Source of the DNA: JAJDZL01 sp965221175
Lineage (GTDB): Bacteria; Pseudomonadota; Gammaproteobacteria; Arenicellales; JAJDZL01
Direction: 5' to 3'
Assembly (NCBI GenBank): GCA_965221175.1
Contig: OZ244867.1
Location: 2,542,001-2,606,000 of the forward strand
DNA length: 64,000 nt
Below the pieces are notes generated by a model that did not search any database, was not told the origin of the DNA, and saw only the letters and a program-made list of their open reading frames with translations. Numbering within the stretch: position 1 is the stretch's first letter; every line of letters starts with the position of its first letter. Of the stretch, positions 8,993 to 18,250 are shown piece after piece. Position numbers and translations under genes: made by a program.

Positions 8993-9982
8993 TTAAATCT
9001 CTCCGATTTCTTTCAGCATTACTTCGTGAATGTCACGCTCTAGCATCCAGTACTCCATCAATGCATCACCGCTCAAGAAATCGCCATACAGGCTTTTCTT
9101 GCTTCTGTATTCCTGCCATTCTTCGGTCTGGAACACATTTTGGAACAGATCCTGGTAGTAGGCTGCAGCTTCAGCAGACATTCCGGGAGGTCCAACAACG
9201 CTTCTTTGCATGTAATAGACGAATTCGTTGCCAAGTTCGCCGAATGTCGGCGCGTCCGGAAACACTTCCAATCTATTATCTGTGAAAGCGCCAAGCGGTA
9301 CTGTGTTTCCAGCTTCATAGAAACCCAATTGCTCAGACGGATTGTTCACGGTGGAATTCGCATTATTACCTGCAAGTTCTTTGGCAACACGGCCGCCGCC
9401 CTTGAATGGAACGTAGGTCATATTGAGACCATAGGTTCGGTTCAAGAAGTCAGTAATCAACTGATCTTCCTGCCCTTTACCGGTGCCGGCCATAATCCAG
9501 TCTTCACCAGCTGCCTTGGCTGCCGTCACAAACTCGTCTACATTGGTGATGCCGCTATCTTTGTTGACCCACAACAGAAATGTATCTTCCGCCATTCTTC
9601 CAATTGGAGTGAACGTCGAGATATCAATTCCCAGGTTCGGTTGACGCAGAGGCGTTGTGTAGAAGCTGTTCAAGGTAACCATCACGGTGTGGTTCTTTGC
9701 CGCGCCTGAGGTATTATTCATGTGAACCAAAGCTTCCGCTCCAGAACCGCCGGGTTTGTTGATTGGCACTAAGGGCTTGCTAGACAAATCATGTTTCTCG
9801 ATGATGGATTGCATCAATCGAGCCATTTTGTCAGCACCACCGCCTTTACCAGCCATGATTACAAAGTCAACCGGCTTTTTCGGATCAAATTCAGCGACTG
9901 CAACTTGAACCTGCGTGACTGATAGAAGCACCAGTGCCAGCATGCTCAAGGCCGCAAAAATTGACTTCTTGATTTGAGTCAT
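8993..9982 (-). CDS. tctC: TctC/Bug-family periplasmic solute-binding protein
   Basis: The 329-aa protein has an N-terminal signal peptide (hydrophobic core ALSMLALVLLSV, likely cleaved after VAVA or nearby). The Bug/TctC fold is shown by VDFVIMAGKGGGADKMAR, PLVPINKPGGSGAEAL and VPFKGGGRVAKELAGNN. It captures a carboxylate-type ligand in the periplasm for TctAB. It is the first gene of the operon and is preceded by GGAGAAAG at a good distance. A TGTATACA palindrome and a possible promoter lie just upstream (separate entries). Confidence 0.93.
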   Translation of the reverse strand: MTQIKKSIFAALSMLALVLLSVTQVQVAVAEFDPKKPVDFVIMAGKGGGADKMARLMQSIIEKHDLSSKPLVPINKPGGSGAEALVHMNNTSGAAKNHTVMVTLNSFYTTPLRQPNLGIDISTFTPIGRMAEDTFLLWVNKDSGITNVDEFVTAAKAAGEDWIMAGTGKGQEDQLITDFLNRTYGLNMTYVPFKGGGRVAKELAGNNANSTVNNPSEQLGFYEAGNTVPLGAFTDNRLEVFPDAPTFGELGNEFVYYMQRSVVGPPGMSAEAAAYYQDLFQNVFQTEEWQEYRSKKSLYGDFLSGDALMEYWMLERDIHEVMLKEIGEI

Positions 9983-10018
9983 ATCACTTTCTCCATTTTA
10001 AAAATTAGATGAAACTCT

Positions 10019-10045
10019 AATATAGCATTTTTATCGGAACATCAA
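10019..10045 (-). promoter_or_regulatory. Possible tctC promoter
   Basis: On the minus strand TTGATG (10045-10040) and TATATT (10024-10019) resemble -35 and -10 hexamers with a short 15-bp spacer, about 40-60 bases upstream of the tctC start. The match is moderate and the spacer is below the optimum, so this is a weak call. Confidence 0.3.
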
Positions 10046-10055
10046 AATTGCATAC

Positions 10056-10063
10056 TGTATACA
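10056..10063. promoter_or_regulatory. TGTATACA palindrome, candidate operator for the tct operon
   Basis: A perfect 8-bp palindrome TGTATACA in the context CATACTGTATACAAAATAC lies immediately upstream of the possible tctC promoter. Short GTATAC-centred palindromes are typical of FCD-type GntR regulators that control catabolic transport operons. No such regulator is encoded within the window, so this rests on sequence pattern and position only. Confidence 0.3.
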
Positions 10064-10154
10064 AAATACCACAATTTTTTCGCTACACCAAAAAACGTAT
10101 TAAAAGAAAAATTATAGACTCAGTTAGGCGCGGTCGGAGTAGTGAATGGATTAG

Positions 10155-10187
10155 ACAGAATTTGACACCGGTGTACGCCAATTCTGT
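10155..10187. promoter_or_regulatory. Nested dyad between tctC and ltaE
   Basis: Outer arms ACAGAATT (10155-10162) and AATTCTGT (10180-10187) flank an inner perfect 10-bp palindrome ACACCGGTGT (10165-10174). The element sits in the 395-bp divergent gap 9983-10377, which contains no gene I can support. There is no following T-run, so a regulator-binding site is more likely than a terminator. Its target is unknown. Confidence 0.35.
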
Positions 10188-10377
10188 TGTTGCATAGGGG
10201 GGTTCAAAATGTCGCTGTGGATTCTGTCGGCCGGAAAATTCGGAAAGAAATATCGGATTCGTTTTAATCTACCTGCAATTGCAGACTTTCACATTAGTCA
10301 ATTTGAGTATATTTACTGCGATGTATTCTTCAATTGCTGAGAATGGTGTTCAATTTCTAAGTGAGTGGGGTGACAGA

Positions 10378-11391
10378 ATGAATTTTGATTTTCGCAGCGA
10401 TACCGTAACCAAACCGACGAATGCCATGCGCGCTGCGATGCAGCAAGCGGAAGTTGGCGATGACGTCTATGGAGAAGACCCGACAGTCAATCGATTGCAG
10501 GACGTCATGGCGGAAAAGTTTGGAATGGAAGCTGGGCTATTCGTTACCAGTGGTACGCAGGCGAATTTACTAGCTCTGCTGTCGCACTGCAGCCGAGGAG
10601 ATGAGTATATAGTGGGTCAGGTCGCCCACACCTACAAATATGAAGGTGGTGGCGGTGCTGTGCTAGGCGGCATACAGCCTCAGCCTTTGGATTTCGAAGA
10701 AAACGGAACAATAGACTTGGATGTAGCACGGGATTTTATCAAACCCGATGATGATCATTTTGCCAACACCCGTCTTTTCTGCCTGGAAAACACGATTGCT
10801 GGCAAAGCGCTGCCGATGAAGTATCTTGATGATGCTGCTCAATTTGTGAAATCAAACGGTCTGGCGTTTCATCTTGACGGCGCACGCGTCTTCAACGCGG
10901 CTGCATTCCACGGAGTTGACGTTGTTGATATTACCGAACGGTTTGACACGGCGTCATGCTGTTTTTCAAAGGGACTGGGTGCACCCGTTGGCTCGATTTT
11001 ATGTGGTGACCGTGAAACCATTCGTGACGCTCGACGTTGGAGAAGACTAGTCGGAGGCGGAATGCGTCAGAGCGGAGTGGTTGCTGCGGCAGCTTTGTTC
11101 GCAGTTGAAAATCACGTAGCAAGATTGGCAGAAGATCACCATAACGCAAAGTGGATTGCAGAACAGTTGTCTTCGATTGAAGAGATTGATGTTGAGTTTC
11201 ACGAGAATCAAACCAACATGGTTTTCGTATCGGCAGATCGCAAGCAGATCGATGAACTGGCTCAGTTTCTTCGTGGTAGCGGAATCATTGTCACTCCCGG
11301 CTCACCGATGCGCCTGGTGACCCATCTTGATGTTGACCGGGCAGCTGCATCACTGCTGGTAGATGGAATCAAAGAGTTTTTCTCTCGCTGA
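10378..11391 (+). CDS. ltaE: Low-specificity L-threonine aldolase
   Basis: PLP enzyme cleaving L-threonine or L-allo-threonine to glycine and acetaldehyde. The 337-aa product, starting at MNFDFRSDTVTKP, matches the family from the first residues. It has the PLP lysine in CFSKGLGAPVG (K198), HLDGARVFNAA, and GTQANLLALLSH. The open frame extends to 10279, but the ATG at 10378 begins exactly at the conserved N-terminus and has GTGGGG upstream. It stands alone, divergent from tctC. Confidence 0.93.
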   Translation: MNFDFRSDTVTKPTNAMRAAMQQAEVGDDVYGEDPTVNRLQDVMAEKFGMEAGLFVTSGTQANLLALLSHCSRGDEYIVGQVAHTYKYEGGGGAVLGGIQPQPLDFEENGTIDLDVARDFIKPDDDHFANTRLFCLENTIAGKALPMKYLDDAAQFVKSNGLAFHLDGARVFNAAAFHGVDVVDITERFDTASCCFSKGLGAPVGSILCGDRETIRDARRWRRLVGGGMRQSGVVAAAALFAVENHVARLAEDHHNAKWIAEQLSSIEEIDVEFHENQTNMVFVSADRKQIDELAQFLRGSGIIVTPGSPMRLVTHLDVDRAAASLLVDGIKEFFSR

Positions 11392-11459
11392 TTTTGGCAG
11401 ACATCGCTCCTAACTCGTAGTCAGGCAAATCAATTCGCAAGGATCAAGTAATCAGATTT

Positions 11460-12425
11460 TCACTCTTCAAGTTTAAGTCGCTGACTAAATGAATCAGCTA
11501 CGACACATAGAATCTCGAACATCATAGTTGCTCCTACCAAGGCGGTATTACCGGAAGGATCAAACGGTGGAGCTACTTCGACGACATCGCCGCCTATAAG
11601 ATTCAGCCCCTGAAGAGACCGAATCATCATCTGCGCTTCGAGAGTGGTAAACCCGCCGACTTCTGGTGTTCCAGTGCCTGGCGCATAGACCGGATCCAGC
11701 CCGTCTACATCGAAACTGATATAAGTCGGGCCGTCGCCGACGATGTCTCGCGCTTCCTCCATGATTGACTTCCACCCCCTTTCTGCAAACTCTTCCATGT
11801 AAATCACTCGCATGCCGGTATCGTGACTGAATTTCCAGATATCCAGATCATTCAGACTGCCGCGGATACCGATCTGAATGGTTCGCTTTGGATCCAGCAA
11901 TCCTTCCTCTACCGCTCTTCTGAAAGGGGCGCCGTGATGAAACTTAGAGCCGAGATAGTCATCCCCGGTATCGCAGTGGGCATCGAAATGTACCATGCCG
12001 ACCGGGTGTTCACACGCAATTGCACGATAAATCGGAAGGGTGACCGAGTGATCACCGCCCGCAGAAACAGGCACAATACCGCGTTTATGAATCTGACTGA
12101 AATAATATTCGATTTCGTCCAGACTTTCTTCAAGGTGAAACGGCTTCTGAATCCAGGCATCTCCCAAGTCTGCGATGTTGCAAAGATCGTAAGGGCAGAT
12201 TCCAGACGACTGATTCTTGCGTCTCATCAGACTCGACTGGTTTCTGATTTCTCGGGGGCCGTGTCTGGCGCCGGTACGATTGGTAACGCCACCATCAAAA
12301 GGAACTCCCACCAAACCTAGATCGACATCGTCCCAACTTTCCGAATGCGGTGCACGCATAAACGTGGGTATGCCGGTGTAGCGAGGACGCTGTATCGGAT
12401 CATTAAAGGCTTCGTATTCGTACAT
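11460..12425 (-). CDS. Agmatinase/ureohydrolase family protein
   Basis: The 321-aa binuclear-manganese amidinohydrolase carries all metal ligands of the arginase/agmatinase family: GGDHS (H126), DAHCD (D148, H150, D152) and SFDVDGLDP (D239, D241). The N-terminal extension (YTGIPTFMRAPH) and the FHHGAPFRRAVEEG loop are those of SpeB-like agmatinases and guanidinobutyrase/guanidinopropionase relatives, so the guanidino substrate is not certain. It lies 39 bp downstream of the asparaginase gene on the same strand, suggesting a small nitrogen-scavenging operon. Confidence 0.88.
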   Translation of the reverse strand: MYEYEAFNDPIQRPRYTGIPTFMRAPHSESWDDVDLGLVGVPFDGGVTNRTGARHGPREIRNQSSLMRRKNQSSGICPYDLCNIADLGDAWIQKPFHLEESLDEIEYYFSQIHKRGIVPVSAGGDHSVTLPIYRAIACEHPVGMVHFDAHCDTGDDYLGSKFHHGAPFRRAVEEGLLDPKRTIQIGIRGSLNDLDIWKFSHDTGMRVIYMEEFAERGWKSIMEEARDIVGDGPTYISFDVDGLDPVYAPGTGTPEVGGFTTLEAQMMIRSLQGLNLIGGDVVEVAPPFDPSGNTALVGATMMFEILCVVADSFSQRLKLEE

Positions 12426-12464
12426 GCTGCCGATTCTCCTGAAAAATTGTGAACAGTCCTAACG

Positions 12465-13472
12465 CTATTGTATGGAAGGCCGGATTACTCCTGCTGACAT
12501 ATTTGCGACAGTTTTCACTTCCGGCTGTAACCATGGTTTCAATTCATCAGTCATTTCTGCGTCCAAATCGCAGAATTTTGAGATTAGCCAACCCATTGCG
12601 ACCTCGGCTGCACGTCTTGAACCGTCGTCGATCTTCAATGCAAAACCGAGTGGATTCGAGTCGACAGTCATTCCTGCGTACATGCCTTCCGCCCCCACTT
12701 TGATCAGCACTCTTCCGTGGGTGGCTAAGGGAACTGCAGTGCAGAAACGATTTTCGCCGCCGACAAGTTCCGGAAATTCCGCCATTGCCGAATAAATTCG
12801 GTGAGCCGAGCTCTGGCGGGCAATGGAGTCGAAATTACCGGAGGCTAGTTTCCCGAAGGCCGATGCAATGCCGTGTAGAGAGATGCCAACTACGGGAATG
12901 CCACAGCCATCCGTGCCGAATGGTCGCGCTTGCAACGGTTCCTCAGTCAGTTCCTGAAGCACCTTCAGGACGCTTTGCTGGACTGGATGCGAGCGCTTGA
13001 CATAGCCTTTAATCGGTTCATCGTTGTGCTTGGCAACAGTAATGAATCCTGCATGTTTTCCAGAGCAGTTATTGTGTAGAGAATTCGCTTCAATTCCTTC
13101 GCGAATCATTTTAATTCGGGTGTGGTGATGAGAGGGACATTGCACACCGCACTCAAGCACGGACTCATCCAATCCGATTTTCGCCAACCACCTACGCACT
13201 CCGTCTACATGTGTAGATTCTCCAGAATGCGAAGCGCAGGCAAGCGCAATTTGTTCGTTTCCTAGTTTGTAGCGCTCTAAAGCACCGGATTCTGCTAGCA
13301 CAATCGCCTGCAGGGGTTTGATTGCTGATCTCGGATAAATAGGACGATTTACGTCACCGAATGCTGCGACCGTATCACCTTGTGCTTTCACAACGATGGC
13401 AGCGCCTCGGTGGAAACTTTCAACCATATCGCCGCGAATGACTTCGACTAGAACTGGATTAGTTGAATCCAT
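12465..13472 (-). CDS. L-asparaginase II family protein (Rhizobium-type)
   Basis: The 335-aa product belongs to the Asparaginase_II family exemplified by the Rhizobium etli enzymes, unrelated to E. coli AnsA/AnsB. Family motifs are RSAIKPLQA (Ser-x-x-Lys pair), ACASHSGE, NNCSGKHAGF and GTDGCGIPV, which carry the catalytic and zinc-binding Ser, Lys and Cys residues described for that group. The open frame continues upstream to 13814 across the start of the opposite gene. GGGGAA precedes the ATG at 13472, where family homology begins, so I use that start. It likely hydrolyses asparagine or a related amide. Confidence 0.88.
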   Translation of the reverse strand: MDSTNPVLVEVIRGDMVESFHRGAAIVVKAQGDTVAAFGDVNRPIYPRSAIKPLQAIVLAESGALERYKLGNEQIALACASHSGESTHVDGVRRWLAKIGLDESVLECGVQCPSHHHTRIKMIREGIEANSLHNNCSGKHAGFITVAKHNDEPIKGYVKRSHPVQQSVLKVLQELTEEPLQARPFGTDGCGIPVVGISLHGIASAFGKLASGNFDSIARQSSAHRIYSAMAEFPELVGGENRFCTAVPLATHGRVLIKVGAEGMYAGMTVDSNPLGFALKIDDGSRRAAEVAMGWLISKFCDLDAEMTDELKPWLQPEVKTVANMSAGVIRPSIQ

Positions 13473-13578
13473 CAAATCTGTTCCCCGACGGTTGTATTCG
13501 ATCGATGTCGTCGAAATTAGCGTCATTTCGTATATGATTATTGTTTGATTATACTGAATCGAAAATGGTGCACACTTC

Positions 13579-14310
13579 ATGGCCGTACTCCTGGTCGAAC
13601 GTAATGAAACGCTGAAAATTTTGTCACTGAACCGACTTGAGCGCGCAAATTCACTGAGTGCAGAGTTGGTTGAGGCTTTGACCGATACGTTCGGTGAGTC
13701 GTGCACTGACGGTACTCGAACGTTAGTTATTCGGGGAAACGGCAATTCTTTTTGTTCAGGTTTTGATCTTAGCAACTTGGAAAGCGAGAGCGAAGTAGCA
13801 GATCGCATTCTCAAGGTTGAGACAATGCTCCAGGCAGTGCATCACGCACCGTTTCTAACTGTTGCACTTGTACATTCCATGGCATTCGGAGCAGGGGCTG
13901 ACCTAGTGTGTTCGTGTAACATTCGAATCGCGGAAGCTGGCAGTCGATTCTGCATGCCGGGGCTGAATTTTGGAATTTTGCTCGGAACCAGGCGTCTTGC
14001 GCATCGGATTGGAACGGATAATGCAATTAACGTGTTGATCAATACTCGAGTATTCGATGCTTCAGAAGCGCTGAAGATGGGTTTCCTAACGCGGATTGCG
14101 AGTCAGAAAGAATGGTCGGAACAGATCGAATTGGCAAAGCAAGCGGGAGCGGCAATCGCGAGCGAACATGTGAGACAAATGTTGAGAGTCGCGGTTCCCG
14201 ATACCCGCTCGGAAGACATGGCGGATTTGATTGAATCAGTCAACGTGCCTGGTTTGGTCGATCGAATCACAAGTTACAGAAATTCACTGCGCAAACACTC
14301 CGGCAAATAG
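13579..14310 (+). CDS. Enoyl-CoA hydratase/isomerase family protein
   Basis: The 243-aa crotonase-fold protein shows the oxyanion-hole segment GNSFCSGFDLSNLE and the second GAGADLVCSCNIRIAEAGSRF stretch followed by MPGLNFGILLG. In classic hydratases the two catalytic glutamates sit in these helices. Here the second region reads FGILLGTRRL, so the Glu pattern is not canonical and the exact reaction (hydratase, isomerase or other) is open. It is divergent from the asparaginase gene and followed closely by a small membrane-protein gene. Confidence 0.8.
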   Translation: MAVLLVERNETLKILSLNRLERANSLSAELVEALTDTFGESCTDGTRTLVIRGNGNSFCSGFDLSNLESESEVADRILKVETMLQAVHHAPFLTVALVHSMAFGAGADLVCSCNIRIAEAGSRFCMPGLNFGILLGTRRLAHRIGTDNAINVLINTRVFDASEALKMGFLTRIASQKEWSEQIELAKQAGAAIASEHVRQMLRVAVPDTRSEDMADLIESVNVPGLVDRITSYRNSLRKHSGK

Positions 14311-14330
14311 CCAGCTAAAATTCGGTGAGA

Positions 14331-14657
14331 ATGATAATTCAGTTTTTCAGTTATGTGGGGCCGCTTCGAGCGATGCTCTACATACTGGTGCTGATGCTGA
14401 CAGTTTCTGCTCTTTTTTCATTCGGAGAGACACACAAGTCCGGACTGATGATGTTCCCGACTCTGATTGCACCTACGCTGGTTCCGATGCTCTTTTTTAT
14501 AATTCCACTGGACATGACCATGTGCAAAATCATGATGTTGGATAAAAGTGAGAAATCGCGAAAACGCTACAAGAACATGATTTGGTTGGACCTGGCAGCT
14601 CTGGCAATACTGTTTGTTGCATGGCTTCCCTTTTACAAAAGTCTGTTGTTGCTTTAA
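14331..14657 (+). CDS. Small hydrophobic membrane protein, function unknown
   Basis: About 108 aa with three likely membrane helices (YILVLMLTVSALFSF, MFPTLIAPTLVPMLFFII, LDLAALAILFVAWLPF) and a short basic loop KSRKRYKN. It starts 20 bp after the enoyl-CoA hydratase stop, with GGTGAG before the ATG at 14331; an in-frame GTG at 14325 is the alternative. I do not recognise the family. It probably shares the upstream transcript. Confidence 0.6.
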   Translation: MIIQFFSYVGPLRAMLYILVLMLTVSALFSFGETHKSGLMMFPTLIAPTLVPMLFFIIPLDMTMCKIMMLDKSEKSRKRYKNMIWLDLAALAILFVAWLPFYKSLLLL

Positions 14658-14663
14658 GCGCTC

Positions 14664-15170
14664 TCATGACGAGGAAGATTGAATAGGGCGTGCAAGTCCT
14701 TCGACAATTTCCGTACTGGGAGTATGTAGGAAAACCTCGGATGAAATGAGAATTTTCCAGCTACGACTTGATCCGCCTAGAACAATATTCTCCCGCTGCA
14801 TGACTGCACTGTCGACCCATAGAGGCAGATTATCCGGTAATCCGATCGCAGTGACCCCTCCAACCGTCATTCCTGTAATCCGTTGAGTTTCTTCTGTCTC
14901 TGCGAACGATACTTTCCTCGCACCAAGTTTTTTTCTAACGACGTGATTTACGTCCAGGCGGCAATTTGCCAGTACCACGCAAGCAGCAAATTTTGCTTCG
15001 CCTGACTTCGACTTAACGACAATCGTGTTTGCACAGTCTTCCACTGCGTATTCATAGTGTTCAATGAAAATTTGAGTATCTGCTAGATCTGGATCACACG
15101 GCATTAATTCATAAGGAATTGCCAATTCGTCCAGATGCTGACGGAGCTTTGCGGTCTGCGGGTCGGTCAC
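14664..15170 (-). CDS. YbaK/ProX-type aminoacyl-tRNA deacylase domain protein
   Basis: The 168-aa single-domain protein of the YbaK/EbsC family, trans-editing factors that hydrolyse mischarged tRNAs such as Cys-tRNA(Pro). Supporting stretches are ANTIVVKSKSGEAKFAACVVLANCRLDVN with the conserved Lys, KLGARKVSFA, and MTVGGVTAIGLPDNLPLWVDSAVM. Its ATG overlaps the lgt stop by four bases, so it is translationally coupled to lgt. Which amino acid/tRNA pair it edits cannot be read from the sequence. Confidence 0.82.
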   Translation of the reverse strand: MTDPQTAKLRQHLDELAIPYELMPCDPDLADTQIFIEHYEYAVEDCANTIVVKSKSGEAKFAACVVLANCRLDVNHVVRKKLGARKVSFAETEETQRITGMTVGGVTAIGLPDNLPLWVDSAVMQRENIVLGGSSRSWKILISSEVFLHTPSTEIVEGLARPIQSSSS

Positions 15171-15961
15171 TTGGAGGCAAACGTGTTTTTCTGTGCCAGA
15201 AAAAATAGGCTGATACCGACAATTATAAGCGGCACGGAAAGTACCTGTCCCATTGTCCCCCAGTCAGAAATGATGAATCCTGGAACTGCATCGGGTTCAC
15301 GAAAAATCTCCACGAATATTCGAAATGCTCCATAACAGGTCAGAAATAACCCTGTAACAGCTCCTGTTGCTTTGGGTGTTGAGGAATAAAGCCATAGTAT
15401 TGCAAATAGTGCGACTCCCTCTAAAGCAGCTTCATAAAGTTGTGACGGGTGTCTTGCAAGCTGTAGGGGATCAATTGGAAATATCATGCCCCAGGCCACT
15501 TCGGTCGGTCGTCCCCATAGTTCTTGATTGATGAAGTTTGCAATTCGCCCGAAGAAAAAACCGACGGCACAGAGCGGACTTGCAAAATCTGCCAATTGAA
15601 TAAATGACAATTTGAATTTACGGCTGAAAATGAGACCGCCGGCGGCTGCGCCCAATAATCCGCCGTGAAAGGACATGCCACCCTCCCAAATTTTGAATAT
15701 ATCAATCGGATTCGTGATGTAATGGAGGAAATGGTAAAACAATGAATATCCGATTCGTCCACCGAGGATTGCGCCAAGGGCGATATAGAGAATCAGGTCA
15801 GTGACCTGAGTTTTGGAAATCGGAGACAATGAGGCAGAGGCTCTGACCCTGCCCAGCACAATAGCGCTGACTATTCCGGCGAAATATGCAACTCCGTACC
15901 ACCGAATCTGCAGAATTCCAAGATCAAGCGCAACTGGATCAATTTCTGGATATGTAATCAT
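15167..15961 (-). CDS. lgt: Prolipoprotein diacylglyceryl transferase
   Basis: Integral membrane enzyme that transfers diacylglycerol from phosphatidylglycerol to the lipobox cysteine of prolipoproteins. The 264-aa product, starting at MITYPEIDPVALDLG, has the family signature GRIANFINQELWGRPTE, GGRIGYSLFYHF and the HPSQLYEA motif. A longer in-frame start at 16033 exists, but the family N-terminus begins at the ATG at 15961. Overlaps the YbaK-like gene downstream. Confidence 0.95.
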   Translation of the reverse strand: MITYPEIDPVALDLGILQIRWYGVAYFAGIVSAIVLGRVRASASLSPISKTQVTDLILYIALGAILGGRIGYSLFYHFLHYITNPIDIFKIWEGGMSFHGGLLGAAAGGLIFSRKFKLSFIQLADFASPLCAVGFFFGRIANFINQELWGRPTEVAWGMIFPIDPLQLARHPSQLYEAALEGVALFAILWLYSSTPKATGAVTGLFLTCYGAFRIFVEIFREPDAVPGFIISDWGTMGQVLSVPLIIVGISLFFLAQKNTFASK

Positions 15962-16133
15962 TCGATTTTGACAGTCAGTAATTGAAGTATTTGTTGAATT
16001 ACCTGAAAATGGCGGTAGAGATGTCTTTTTCAATTTTTAGTATACATTCGATCTTAGCTCGGTTTTGTGCGTCGATTCCTAATTCGGCTTTGTGCGAGAG
16101 CCGTGCCGGATATCAAATCATCAAGGTTTACAA

Positions 16134-18212
16134 ATGAATGAAGGAACACTCAGTCCGAATAGACTGATCAACGAAACAAGTCCCTATCTACTCCAGCATG
16201 CCTACAATCCTGTTGACTGGTATCCTTGGGGTCCAGAGGCACTGGAAAGAGCAAAAAATGAAAATCGACTGATTCTCCTGTCCATCGGCTATTCCGCATG
16301 TCATTGGTGTCATGTGATGGAGCGAGAGTCATTCGAGGACGAAGAAATTGCCGAAATCATGAATGAAAACTATATTTGCATCAAGGTTGATCGGGAAGAA
16401 CGTCCAGACCTCGACAAGGTCTACCAAACTGCTCATCAGATGTTCAATCAACGTGCCGGAGGATGGCCACTGACAGCGTTCCTCACTCCAGACGAACACA
16501 CCCCGGTGTATGTCGGTACCTATTTCCCCGATACGCCGCGCGCTGGAATGCCATCTTTTGGCTCTCTTCTTGAAAATGTCGCAGAGCAGTATCAGGAAAA
16601 GAAACAGCATCTTGCGCAACACAACAAGGTTATAAAAGACGCCTTTGCGCGTCTAAGAACAGTGGCAAGCAACAGCGAACTGCCGCTAGAGGAATCACTC
16701 ATGGAGTCCGCGGTTCAGGAACTTTTTCAGCAGTATGATCCTGTTTATGGAGGTTTCGGTGATGCACCGAAGTTTCCACATCCTACCCAATTAATTCTAT
16801 TGCTGGCGTTTGGGCTACGGCGGCAAGCCAACGCAGCAAAAAAGGAAAGAGCCATCGACATTACAGTGCATACGCTGGAGGCAATGGCAAATGGCGGTTT
16901 GCGTGACCAAATTGGTGGAGGATTCTGCCGATATTCAGTGGATGCAAAGTGGGAAATCCCTCACTTTGAAAAGATGCTGTATGACAATGCACAGTTGCTT
17001 CCAGTCTATGCTGACGCGGGAATTTTGAACAATCGCCAGGATTTTCACGATATTGCAGTACAGACAGGCGAATGGGTAATGCGGGAGATGCAATCCGAAA
17101 ACGGCGGATATTATTCCACAATTGATGCGGATTCTGAGGGTGAAGAAGGAAAATTCTACGTTTGGACAGTTGAGGAACTGAAAGAAAAGCTTTCCTATGA
17201 AGAATTTAAGGTTGTAGACATTCGCTATGGACTTCGAGGTGAACCGAATTTTGAGGACAATTGGCACTTGAGAGTGGCTAATCCGCTCAGTGTCGTTACC
17301 GAACGATCTGGAATACCGAGTTCGGAAATTCCGATATTACTTGAAAGCGCTCGTCAAAAGTTGTTTTCAGTTCGTAGCAGACGAATTTCGCCCGATCGGG
17401 ATGAAAAAATTCTCTCATCATGGAACGGTCTCATGATCAAAGCGATGGCCAGAGCTGGCAGACTGCTCAAGCGACCGGACTTCATTGACTCAGCAGCGCG
17501 CTCGCTCGAATTTGTACATACTCAAATGTGGGGAAATGGCAGATTGCTTGCAACAGCTAAAGACAATAGAGCGCATTTGAACGCGTATCTTGATGATTAT
17601 GCATTCTTGGCGGATGGGATTCTCGAACTATTGCAGGCTAGGTGGAGCAATTCTGACCTGAATTTTGCAATGGAACTGTTAGATGTTCTACTGGATCAAT
17701 TCACAGACCCGACGACGGGTGCATTTCACTTTACCTCGGATGATCACGAGACATTGCTTCACCGCGCCGTACCAACTCATGACGAGGCGACTCCCTCCGG
17801 TAACGGAATTGCTGCACAGGTTCTAGCCAAAGCAGCTTATTTGCTAGGTGAAAATCGATACATGGACGCTGCGACGAAAACCATGCATGCACTTCACCCG
17901 GCGGCACTGCACCTGCCGTCGGCATTTGGTACCAGCGTAATTGCAATTGAGGAAACGATCAATCCAAGTCCGATTGTGGTGATTCGTGGCAAACTTGACA
18001 ATATTAACGAATGGGCGGATGCTTGTAGTGAAGTTGCTCCGCTAAACACGATGGTATTTCCAATCCCGCTGGACGCAGATGAAGGACTTCCAGGACTGCT
18101 GAAAGAAAAATCCGGCGGTACCGATGTGGTTGCGTATCTTTGCAGTGGATTCACCTGTTCTGCGCCGTGTAGTTCACTTGAAGAGCTGAAAAAAATGATC
18201 GGGAATGTCTAG
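16134..18212 (+). CDS. YyaL/SSP411-type thioredoxin-domain protein (DUF255)
   Basis: The 692-aa cytosolic protein has an N-terminal thioredoxin-like domain (residues about 1-165) with SACHWCH (C56, C59). A long alpha/alpha-barrel region resembling glycosidases or N-acylglucosamine epimerases follows. Family motifs LLQHAYNPVDWYPW, KVDREERPDLDKVYQ and GWPLTAFLTPD are near-perfect. The ATG at 16134 follows AAGG and begins at the conserved N-terminus; the frame also allows 16092. The biochemical role of the family is not established. Confidence 0.9.
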   Translation: MNEGTLSPNRLINETSPYLLQHAYNPVDWYPWGPEALERAKNENRLILLSIGYSACHWCHVMERESFEDEEIAEIMNENYICIKVDREERPDLDKVYQTAHQMFNQRAGGWPLTAFLTPDEHTPVYVGTYFPDTPRAGMPSFGSLLENVAEQYQEKKQHLAQHNKVIKDAFARLRTVASNSELPLEESLMESAVQELFQQYDPVYGGFGDAPKFPHPTQLILLLAFGLRRQANAAKKERAIDITVHTLEAMANGGLRDQIGGGFCRYSVDAKWEIPHFEKMLYDNAQLLPVYADAGILNNRQDFHDIAVQTGEWVMREMQSENGGYYSTIDADSEGEEGKFYVWTVEELKEKLSYEEFKVVDIRYGLRGEPNFEDNWHLRVANPLSVVTERSGIPSSEIPILLESARQKLFSVRSRRISPDRDEKILSSWNGLMIKAMARAGRLLKRPDFIDSAARSLEFVHTQMWGNGRLLATAKDNRAHLNAYLDDYAFLADGILELLQARWSNSDLNFAMELLDVLLDQFTDPTTGAFHFTSDDHETLLHRAVPTHDEATPSGNGIAAQVLAKAAYLLGENRYMDAATKTMHALHPAALHLPSAFGTSVIAIEETINPSPIVVIRGKLDNINEWADACSEVAPLNTMVFPIPLDADEGLPGLLKEKSGGTDVVAYLCSGFTCSAPCSSLEELKKMIGNV

Positions 18213-18250
18213 TGCATCCAATAGTTATGGTGAGTGTTCCTGATTCACAT

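Noticed and set aside
13473..13814. Long N-terminal extension of the asparaginase gene
   Set aside because: It overlaps the divergent enoyl-CoA hydratase gene and has no family similarity; GGGGAA before 13472 marks the real start.
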